This document shows, one piece after another, positions 31,814 to 37,406 of a DNA stretch of 37,406 nucleotides. The notes under the pieces were generated by a model. It searched no databases. It saw only the letters and a list, made by a program, of their open reading frames with translations, and was not told the DNA's origin. Positions within the stretch are counted from its first letter, which is position 1. Every line of letters starts with the position of its first letter. The DNA is from Pseudoselenomonas ruminis (GTDB lineage Bacteria > Bacillota > Negativicutes > Selenomonadales > Selenomonadaceae), in contig NZ_VTOY01000019.1 of assembly GCF_008271295.1 (NCBI RefSeq), positions 1 to 37,406 on the forward strand, given 5' to 3'. The translations under genes and the position numbers were made by a program.

Positions 31814-32905
31814 TTATTCCGCACTTTTTACCGCCCAGCGCAGTTTCGTCGAGTGGGCGCGGCTATTGCGGTAGCATTCTTCTTTCGTTGGCCGGATGAC
31901 CTCTGGGGCGATGTCAGCGTATAGGCCCTGTTGATGGAAGGCCTTGAAGGCTTTTTTGACAATCCGGTCTTCCCCCGAGTGGAAGGTCAGGATAGCGGCA
32001 CGGCCGCCCGGTGCGAGGGCATCGGGTAGTTTCTCCATAAACTCGTAGAGGACTTCATACTCACGATTGATGTCAATGCGCAATGCCTGAAATACCCGGG
32101 CACTGCTTTTCTTTATGAGTTCCGCCCGCGCTAGTGCCTGTTTTTTCGTACTGTAACCGGCACGCTCGGCCATTTCCCTAGGCAGTTTTACCTTCGCCAG
32201 TGCCTGCCCGATGGCTTCATGCAGCTCCTTCGTCGTCTTTATCGGATGGCGGCGGCGCGTCTTTACGATATAACGCGCGATTTCGGCGGCATAGGGCTCA
32301 TCGGCATTTTCCTGCAAAAGTCCCTCCATCTCATATTCGTCGATATCGCGGAGCCGCTCGGCGGCCGTGATGCCTGCCTCAGGATTGAGCCGCAAATCGA
32401 GCGGACCTTCGCTCTTATAGGTAAAACCGCGTTCCGGATTGTCAATCTGCATCGAGGACACGCCGAGGTCCGCAAGAATGAAATCAAACGGCCCGGCCTC
32501 GCGTGCCAGCTCGTCTATCTGGCAGAAATTCATATTGCGAAGCTCCCAAATATCTTCGCCGAAGCCCTTGGCCCGGATGCGCGCCTCGGTCTTTTTCGAT
32601 TCAATCGGGTCAATATCCCCGCTGATAAGGTGCCCCTTGCCCGCGAGCTTTTCAAGCATCGCCGTGGTATGCCCGCCATAGCCCAGCGTCGCATCAAAAC
32701 CACGTTCACCGGGCTTTATCGCAAGCACTTCCAAAATCTCATTGACCATGATGGGAATATGCATGCCGGCTGGCGTATTGCCCTTGGCGATGACATGGGC
32801 AATCTCATCGCCGTATTTTTCGGGATTCAGTTCCTTATATTTTTCCTCAAAGCGCCGCGGATATTTGCCGCTGTAATGGATGCGCCGTTTATGCTGCTGT
32901 TCCAT
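31814..32905 (-). CDS. rsmH: RsmH/MraW-like 16S rRNA cytosine methyltransferase
   Basis: A 363-aa SAM-dependent methyltransferase of the RsmH family, which methylates N4 of C1402 in 16S rRNA. Motifs are HIPIMVNEILEVL, DATLGYGGHT (about 71-80), DLGVSSMQID and LTFHSGEDRIVKKAFK near the C-terminus. It has about 45 extra N-terminal residues rich in K, R and E. It is not in a division/cell-wall (dcw) cluster, where mraW normally lies; its partner here is a HAD phosphatase gene 9 bp upstream. It may be a second, divergent copy, so the symbol is provisional. GAGGCGG precedes the ATG. Confidence 0.88.
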   Translation of the reverse strand: MEQQHKRRIHYSGKYPRRFEEKYKELNPEKYGDEIAHVIAKGNTPAGMHIPIMVNEILEVLAIKPGERGFDATLGYGGHTTAMLEKLAGKGHLISGDIDPIESKKTEARIRAKGFGEDIWELRNMNFCQIDELAREAGPFDFILADLGVSSMQIDNPERGFTYKSEGPLDLRLNPEAGITAAERLRDIDEYEMEGLLQENADEPYAAEIARYIVKTRRRHPIKTTKELHEAIGQALAKVKLPREMAERAGYSTKKQALARAELIKKSSARVFQALRIDINREYEVLYEFMEKLPDALAPGGRAAILTFHSGEDRIVKKAFKAFHQQGLYADIAPEVIRPTKEECYRNSRAHSTKLRWAVKSAE

Positions 32906-32914
32906 CAGGCCGCC

Positions 32915-33736
32915 TCACATATCAAAGTGTTTCGCCAGCGTCACGGCAATGCCGTCCTCGTTGTTAGACAGCGTGATTTCGTCGGCAATTTCCTTGAGTT
33001 CCTCACAGGCGTTGCCCATAGCGACACCATAGCCCGCAAACTCGAGCATGCTCATATCGTTCTGCGCATCACCAAAAGCCATGACCTCACTCTGGTCAAT
33101 CCCCAGGCAGTCGCAAGCATGACCGAGCGCGCTGAGTTTGCTTACGCCTTTGATGGTGCCTTCGTAAAACCACGGTGCCGACTGCACAAAGGACATCTTA
33201 TCCTCAAAGCCGCGGCGGATATCCGCCAGATGCGGCACGAGGATTTCATTTGGTGCTGCCGTCAGGATTTTTACGGGATTGAAGCCGCGCTGTTCTACGG
33301 CATCGGCGATATTTTCTACGATTTCTATGCCAAGGTTGTTGTTGCGGCTCTCATCCATGACTTTATGACGGCTGGCGTCCGTAGTCAGGATGGATACCCC
33401 ATCATCGACAATTGGCGACAGTTCCGGCCACGGCTCCAGATGGTGCAGGAATTTGACAGCTGTCTCGTTATCGATGCTGCTGTCAAAAAGGATTTCCTTC
33501 GTCGTCGCATCTTCGATGCGGCCGCCATTATAGGAAATGCGCAAACCATGATATTTCTCAAGTTCCAGTGCATCGGCCTCGCGCTTGAGTCCCGGTGCCT
33601 GACGGCCCGATACCAATGCCACCACAACGCCCTGTTTCTGCAGGCTCATGATAGCCTCTTTCGTCTTCGGCGTGATTACTTTATCATCGTTATTGAGCGT
33701 ACCATCGAGGTCAAATGCTAACATCTTATAAGCCAT
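32915..33736 (-). CDS. Cof-type HAD-IIB family phosphatase
   Basis: A 273-aa HAD hydrolase with motif I DLDGTL (nucleophile Asp9), motif II SGR at 43-45, a conserved Lys in the cap-following region (KGVSKLSAL), and motif III/IV GDAQNDMSML. The C2B cap between about 85 and 190 marks the Cof/YidA-type group that acts on sugar phosphates, nucleotides or flavin phosphates. The substrate cannot be told. AAAGGA precedes the ATG. It lies upstream of the rsmH-like gene in the same transcript. Upstream is the toxin-antitoxin locus, and no convincing promoter of its own is visible. Confidence 0.93.
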   Translation of the reverse strand: MAYKMLAFDLDGTLNNDDKVITPKTKEAIMSLQKQGVVVALVSGRQAPGLKREADALELEKYHGLRISYNGGRIEDATTKEILFDSSIDNETAVKFLHHLEPWPELSPIVDDGVSILTTDASRHKVMDESRNNNLGIEIVENIADAVEQRGFNPVKILTAAPNEILVPHLADIRRGFEDKMSFVQSAPWFYEGTIKGVSKLSALGHACDCLGIDQSEVMAFGDAQNDMSMLEFAGYGVAMGNACEELKEIADEITLSNNEDGIAVTLAKHFDM

Positions 33737-33750
33737 ATTTCTGTCCTTTC

Positions 33751-33779
33751 TTGACTGAAAACTTAAATATCGATATAAT
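33751..33779 (+). promoter_or_regulatory. Promoter of the antisense/antitoxin RNA
   Basis: TTGACT (33751-33756), exactly 17 bases, a perfect TATAAT (33774-33779). It is among the strongest promoters in the window, yet no plus-strand coding gene follows within 300 bp. Confidence 0.88.
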
Positions 33780-33785
33780 GATTGT

Positions 33786-33876
33786 ATAGAAGGTGCTACC
33801 GTTAGACGGTCAGCCCCGCATATAGTTTCAGCTTGAAGAAGCCGCCCTAGTTTGTGAGACTGCAGGGCGGTTTTCT
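33786..33876 (+). ncRNA. Predicted ~90-nt RNA, candidate type I antitoxin
   Basis: It begins at the strong promoter and ends at a hairpin, CCGCCCT (33842-33848) with AGGGCGG (33864-33870), followed by TTTTCTT. A second hairpin, ACCGT-TAG-ACGGT, lies at 33798-33810. Its 3' end meets the stop codon of the small toxin ORF on the other strand, so the RNA is antisense to the 3' untranslated part of that mRNA, as in TxpA/RatA-type loci. No ORF with a ribosome site lies in it. Confidence 0.7.
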
Positions 33877-33944
33877 TATGCCTTTATGGCAACGATCATG
33901 AGAAGCGTCAAAAGCATCAACGCGAAAAAATCATATTTCGTCAT
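33876..33944 (-). CDS. Small hydrophobic peptide, candidate type I (holin-like) toxin, 22 aa
   Basis: An ORF of 22 residues beginning MTKYDFFALML and continuing as one Leu/Met/Ile/Val membrane helix ending KA. It resembles the putative holin-like toxins that accompany small antisense RNAs in Firmicutes, though it is shorter. AAGGG lies eight bases before this ATG; an ATG two codons earlier (33948) is closer to the site. It has an excellent promoter with a TGC-TATAAT extended -10. It is missed by ORF callers because of its size. A converging RNA gene abuts its stop codon. Confidence 0.65.
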   Translation of the reverse strand: MTKYDFFALMLLTLLMIVAIKA

Positions 33945-34004
33945 CCGCATCGCCCTTCTCTGGGGCTAAGACTTACCGCCTGCCGCAATAGTAGCACCGC
34001 CGAC

Positions 34005-34034
34005 ATTATAGCATAAACGCCCATCTGCTGACAA
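34005..34034 (-). promoter_or_regulatory. Promoter of the candidate toxin gene
   Basis: TTGTCA (34029-34034, minus strand), 18 bases, TGC-TATAAT (-10 at 34005-34010). The -35 hexamer lies at the loop of the purA terminator. Transcription should start near 33998, at GGTGCTAC. Confidence 0.8.
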
Positions 34035-34051
34035 TCCAGCAGATGGGCGTT
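34016..34051 (-). terminator. Terminator of purA
   Basis: A perfect 15-bp stem, AACGCCCATCTGCTG (34016-34030) with CAGCAGATGGGCGTT (34037-34051). It ends the purA message and overlaps the -35 region of the candidate toxin promoter. Confidence 0.85.
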
Positions 34052-34066
34052 TCTATTGCACTAAAA

Positions 34067-35353
34067 TCAGAAAATATCGTTAGCCAGAACGATAGTCTCA
34101 TCGCGGTTCGGGCCAACGGAAACGATGCCAAGGCCGATACCCGTTACCTCAGCCATGCGCTCGAGGTATTTGCGGGCATTTTCCGGCAGGTCTTCGTACT
34201 TGCGGATTTTGCTGATATCCGTTTTCCAACCTGGGAACGTCTCATATACCGGCTCTACTTCAGCGAGTACCTTGAGGCTTGCCGGAATCTCGTTGAGGAT
34301 TTCGCCTTTGTACTTATAGGCAACGCACATCTTGATTTCATCGAAGCTGTCGAGAATATCAAGGCGCGTTACTGCCATGTAATCGATGCCGGAAAGCTGA
34401 CCAGCATAGCGGACTACGCAGGCATCGAGCCAGCCCGTACGGCGCGGACGGCCCGTGACAACGCCGTACTCATGGCCTTCCTCACGGATTCTGTCGCCGA
34501 TTTCGTTGAGCTGCTCCGTCGGGAATGGGCCTTCGCCAACACGCGTGCAGTATGCCTTTACGATACCGACAACTTTGTCGATAGCGCGCGGAGCAACACC
34601 GCAGCCAACGCCAACACCGCCCGAAATCGGATGGGAAGCCGTAACATACGGATAGGTACCATAGTCGATGTCGAGCATCGTAGCCTGTGCACCCTCGAAC
34701 AAAATCTTGCGGCCCTCTTTGACTTCGTCATTGAGCAGGGCAATCGTATCGCAGACATACGGACGCAGACGGTCAGCATAGCCGTTGTATTCCTCGAGAA
34801 TCTCCTCGTAATTGAGCGGCTCATGGTCGTAGAGCAGCTTTAATTCACGGTTCTTGATTTCGAGGTTCTCCTTGAGGCGTTTGGCAAACTCCTCGCGGTC
34901 GATGAGGTCGCAGACACGGATACCGATACGGTTGTCACGGTCGATGTAGCAGGGGCCGATACCGTTCTTGGTCGTGCCGATTTTGTTTTTGCCGCGGGCT
35001 TCATCGCCGATGCCATCCATCAGGCAATGATACGGCAGAACGACATGAGCACGATTCGAGATGCGGATACCCGAAAGGTCAATTCCACGGGCAGCCAGTG
35101 CATCCATTTCCTCGAGCATGACTTTCGGGCTGAAAGCAACGCCGTTGCCGACAACGCAATGCGTGCCTTTGAACAGGATGCCCGACGGCATCAGACGCAG
35201 CTTGTAAGCCTCGCCATCAACCACAACCGTATGGCCGGCATTGCTGCCGCCCTGGAAACGGACGACCGTTTCAGCCTGCTGAGCCAGATAGTCTACGATC
35301 TTGCCCTTGCCTTCGTCGCCCCACTGGGTACCGGTAACTACTACTGTTGACAT
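34067..35353 (-). CDS. purA: Adenylosuccinate synthetase
   Basis: PurA joins aspartate to IMP with GTP in AMP synthesis. The 428-aa protein has the GTP-binding GTQWGDEGKGKIVD at the N-terminus, RFQGGSNAGHTVV, KNGIGPCYIDRDNRIGIRV, DYGTYPYVTASHP and VTGRPRRTGWLD. ATG 35353 is the start, with AAGGAG nine bases upstream; the frame extends to 35482 through the purB terminator and is not used. It follows purB by about 150 bp, separated by a terminator. Confidence 0.98.
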   Translation of the reverse strand: MSTVVVTGTQWGDEGKGKIVDYLAQQAETVVRFQGGSNAGHTVVVDGEAYKLRLMPSGILFKGTHCVVGNGVAFSPKVMLEEMDALAARGIDLSGIRISNRAHVVLPYHCLMDGIGDEARGKNKIGTTKNGIGPCYIDRDNRIGIRVCDLIDREEFAKRLKENLEIKNRELKLLYDHEPLNYEEILEEYNGYADRLRPYVCDTIALLNDEVKEGRKILFEGAQATMLDIDYGTYPYVTASHPISGGVGVGCGVAPRAIDKVVGIVKAYCTRVGEGPFPTEQLNEIGDRIREEGHEYGVVTGRPRRTGWLDACVVRYAGQLSGIDYMAVTRLDILDSFDEIKMCVAYKYKGEILNEIPASLKVLAEVEPVYETFPGWKTDISKIRKYEDLPENARKYLERMAEVTGIGLGIVSVGPNRDETIVLANDIF

Positions 35354-35428
35354 AAGATTTCTCTCCTTAATAACTACTGTCCGCCAGCTGGCAGACCAAC
35401 TGCGGCAGTAAATCCTCCCGCCGGGCAC

Positions 35429-35466
35429 AAAAAAGCCCTTACGGGTATAATAACGCCGTAAGGGCT
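35429..35466 (-). terminator. Terminator between purB and purA
   Basis: An 11-bp stem, AGCCCTTACGG (35434-35444) with CCGTAAGGGCT (35456-35466), followed on the minus strand by six T. No strong promoter is visible between it and purA, so partial read-through is likely. Confidence 0.85.
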
Positions 35467-35504
35467 CAATATTTGAGCCCACGGCTCATCATAACATATT
35501 CAGA

Positions 35505-36797
35505 TTAAAGTCCGAAACGCTCGAAAATCATATCGACGCGGCGGATGAAGAATTTGTAATCGAAGCAATCATCGATTTCTTCCTTCGTCAGGTACTTCGT
35601 GATATCCGGGTCGTTTTCGACGCTCTCCTTGAAGTCCTTGCCTTCCATCCAGCGTTTCATCGCATTGCGCTGTACCCACTTGTAGGCCTCCTCACGCAGT
35701 ACGCCTTTGCTGACAACAGCCAGCAGCAGACGGGAGCTGTACATGAGACCGCCCGTGCGGTTCATGTCGTGCATCATCTTCTCCGGATATACGAGCAGCT
35801 TATCGATGATATTCGTAAGCTTTCTCGTGCAATAGTCGAGGTTGATGGTCGTATCCGGCAGGATAACGCGCTCAACGGAGGAATGGGAAATATCGCGCTC
35901 ATGCCAAAGCGTGATGTCTTCCATAGCCGCTACGGCATTGCCGCGGTTCAGGCGGGCCATGCCCGAGATGCGCTCGCAGTTGATTGGATTGCGCTTATGC
36001 GGCATAGCCGAAGACCCCTTCTGACCTGGGGAGAAATACTCCTCAGCCTCACGGATATCCGTACGCTGCAGGTTGCGGACTTCCGTCGCGATTTTCTCGA
36101 GCGTACTCGATACGATAGCCATCGTCGTCACGAACTCAGCATGGCGGTCACGCTGAATGACCTGCGTAGCCAGACGGACCGGCTGAAGTTCCAGCGTCTT
36201 GCCCACCATTTCCTCAATGCGCGGATCGATATTGGAATAGGTACCAACAGCACCCGAAAGCTTGCAGACCGAAACGATTTTCTTGGCATGCTCAACGCGC
36301 TCGATATCGCGCTCAATCTCAGCACTCCAGAGCAAAAGTTTCAGACCGAACGTCATCGGCTCCGCATGGATACCATGGGTGCGGCCAATGCACGGCGTGT
36401 GTTTGAACTCAACCGCACGGCGGCGCAGGACCTCGCGGAACTTCTTCAAATCATCGAGGATGATGTCTGCAGCATCGCGCATCATCATGCAGTATGCCGT
36501 ATCTTTGACATCGCTCGAAGTCAGTCCCTTATGGACGTACTTGGAATCATCACCAACATTTTCGGCGACGTTGGTCAGGAAAGCGATGATGTCATGATGC
36601 GTAACGGATTCAATTTCCTTGATACGCTTAACATCAAACTTCGCTTTAGCGCGAATGTTTTTAGCCGCTTCCTTCGGAATCTCTCCGAGCTCAGCCATGG
36701 CGTCGCAGGCAGCCATCTCAACATTCAAAATCTGCTGCCATTCGTTTTCGATGGACCAAAGCTGGCCCATCTCCGGGTTGGTGTAACGTTCGATCAT
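35505..36797 (-). CDS. purB: Adenylosuccinate lyase
   Basis: PurB splits SAICAR and adenylosuccinate in purine synthesis. The 430-aa protein has GLTSSDVKDTA, the His-containing RTHGIHAEPMTFG, and the signature SSAMPHKRNPINCE (around residue 262). ATG 36797 is the start, giving MIERYTNPEMGQLW, the usual N-terminus, with GGAGG eleven bases upstream. The frame also opens at GTG 36836. The message has a ~140-nt leader with a terminator-like hairpin, and purA follows. Confidence 0.97.
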   Translation of the reverse strand: MIERYTNPEMGQLWSIENEWQQILNVEMAACDAMAELGEIPKEAAKNIRAKAKFDVKRIKEIESVTHHDIIAFLTNVAENVGDDSKYVHKGLTSSDVKDTAYCMMMRDAADIILDDLKKFREVLRRRAVEFKHTPCIGRTHGIHAEPMTFGLKLLLWSAEIERDIERVEHAKKIVSVCKLSGAVGTYSNIDPRIEEMVGKTLELQPVRLATQVIQRDRHAEFVTTMAIVSSTLEKIATEVRNLQRTDIREAEEYFSPGQKGSSAMPHKRNPINCERISGMARLNRGNAVAAMEDITLWHERDISHSSVERVILPDTTINLDYCTRKLTNIIDKLLVYPEKMMHDMNRTGGLMYSSRLLLAVVSKGVLREEAYKWVQRNAMKRWMEGKDFKESVENDPDITKYLTKEEIDDCFDYKFFIRRVDMIFERFGL

Positions 36798-36862
36798 TTT
36801 TGTGATTTCCTCCTCATCAATTCCTGGCGGCGTCACTGCACCGCGGAAGTGAAAACACGACG

Positions 36863-36912
36863 AAAAAACTCAAATTGACCTCTCCCCTTGGGGTGCAGGC
36901 CTCATTTTGAGT
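36863..36912 (-). terminator. Leader terminator (attenuator) upstream of purB
   Basis: On the minus strand ACTCAAA (36906-36912) pairs with TTTGAGT (36868-36874). The stem is extended by a TGA..CCT/AGGTCA helix and a CCCC-AA-GGGG tip, and T6 follows. It stands between the purB promoter and the purB start and has no gene of its own to end, so it looks like an attenuator. Confidence 0.7.
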
Positions 36913-36939
36913 CTGGAGAATCCCTTATTTCCCTTGACT

Positions 36940-36968
36940 ATAATAGCAAACTCCCCTGCCACTGTCAA
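36940..36968 (-). promoter_or_regulatory. purB promoter
   Basis: A perfect TTGACA (36963-36968, minus strand), exactly 17 bases, TATTAT (36940-36945). Transcription should start near 36933, leaving only about 20 nt before the attenuator hairpin. Confidence 0.85.
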
Positions 36969-37029
36969 CGAAAACTATCTTTAAAAATACAATAGTCCTT
37001 ATTTGATGGATTCACCCCTTTGCAGCCAC

Positions 37030-37056
37030 AAAAAAAGCCGTACGCTTCCGTACGGC
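37030..37056 (-). terminator. Terminator of tRNA-Val(CAC)
   Basis: An 8-bp perfect stem, GCCGTACG (37037-37044) with CGTACGGC (37049-37056), followed on the minus strand by seven T. Confidence 0.85.
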
Positions 37057-37067
37057 CAACTATCCTA

Positions 37068-37144
37068 TGGTGCTCGCTGAGGGATTCGAACCCCCGACCC
37101 CCTCCATGTGACGGAGATGCTCTAGCCAACTGAGCTAAGCGAGC
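37068..37144 (-). tRNA. tRNA-Val (anticodon CAC)
   Basis: A 77-nt cloverleaf with encoded CCA: acceptor GCTCGCT/AGCGAGC, D arm GCTC...GAGC, anticodon stem TCTCC/GGAGG with loop GTCACAT (anticodon CAC, codon GUG), and T arm with TTCGAAT. A perfect TATAAT (minus strand, 37160-37165) lies just upstream with a weak -35. Confidence 0.93.
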
Positions 37145-37216
37145 GTTTCAACATATCCCATTATACGCTTCTATTCTAAAAAAATCCATAGTTATCGGAT
37201 TTTTATAACAAAACAC

Positions 37217-37243
37217 AAAAAAGCTCCCGCCAACAGCGAGAGC
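37217..37243 (-). terminator. Terminator of tRNA-Val(GAC)
   Basis: An 8-bp stem, GCTCTCGC with GCGGGAGC (minus strand, one G-U pair), followed by six T. Confidence 0.78.
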
Positions 37244-37255
37244 AAAATTTCTAAA

Positions 37256-37332
37256 TGGTGGGGTTAACAGGATTCGAACCTGTGACCTCCTCGATGTCAA
37301 CGAGACACTCTAACCAACTGAGCTATAACCCC
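37256..37332 (-). tRNA. tRNA-Val (anticodon GAC)
   Basis: A 77-nt cloverleaf with encoded CCA: acceptor GGGGTTA/TAACCCC, D arm GCTC...GAGT, anticodon stem TCTCG/CGAGG with loop TTGACAT (anticodon GAC, codon GUC), and T arm with TTCGAAT. Confidence 0.95.
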
Positions 37333-37352
37333 ATGTCACAACGACATAATGT

Positions 37353-37382
37353 ATTATAGCACACATAGATATTTCTTGGCAA
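37353..37382 (-). promoter_or_regulatory. Promoter of tRNA-Val(GAC)
   Basis: TTGCCA (37377-37382, minus strand), 18 bases, TGC-TATAAT (-10 at 37353-37358). Confidence 0.8.
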
Positions 37383-37406
37383 GAGAAAATTTTATTTTTT
37401 TCAAAA

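Noticed and set aside
32219-33721. A 500-aa plus-strand frame opposite the rsmH-like and HAD genes
   Set aside because: It is antisense to two conserved genes, with low-grade composition and no recognisable domain.

Overview
The window looks like chromosomal DNA of a Negativicute (diderm Firmicute, Selenomonas/Mitsuokella-like). Firmicutes-type gene order (rpmE-yqhQ-prfA-prmC-ywlC, and a suf operon using SufU as scaffold) sits beside a probable outer-membrane barrel protein, and menaquinone is made by the futalosine route. The genus is inference; no 16S or marker search was possible. Most genes lie on the minus strand, the DNA looks moderately GC-rich, and there is no phage, CRISPR array or full-length transposase gene.

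Layout: 76-1507, two coupled membrane-anchored coiled-coil proteins of unknown function. 1628-5897, a translation operon (threonylcarbamoyl-AMP synthase, PrmC, RF1, YqhQ, then bL31 behind a structured leader). 6079-6531, a Fur/PerR regulator with its own box. 6672-10239, a 48-aa protein, a DUF4127 protein, a 94-aa protein and a TPR-plus-barrel exported protein. 10322-13310, three neighbouring proteins that share an N-terminal zinc ribbon, one of them a PrsW-type membrane protease. 13374-14711, a guanine deaminase that unusually carries a signal peptide. 14810-18932, a menaquinone operon with MqnC, two MqnE-like radical SAM proteins and a divergent MTAP-like phosphorylase.

19038-19818 holds two copies of one promoter module: the first drives a His-rich secreted protein, the second a ~130-nt transcript with a 22-aa ORF. 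Then come a Crp/Fnr regulator with a flavin reductase, a DnaA-box cluster (21055-21140), and the sufCBDSU operon (21158-25818). 26120-30995 encodes a c-di-GMP phosphodiesterase and a diguanylate cyclase, both with periplasmic solute-binding-type sensors.

31068-31759 has no credible gene. It is one 692-bp imperfect palindrome whose arms each fold into a long hairpin, with stem pairing preserved between diverged arms. 31814-33736 carries an RsmH-like methyltransferase and a Cof-type HAD phosphatase. 33750-34010 looks like a type I toxin-antitoxin locus: a 22-aa hydrophobic peptide on the minus strand faces a ~90-nt RNA with a strong promoter and terminator on the plus strand. purB and purA follow, purB behind a leader terminator, and the window ends with two valine tRNA genes.

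The best candidates for something undescribed are the nested palindrome, the toxin-antitoxin locus, the duplicated promoter module, and the unusual menaquinone cluster.
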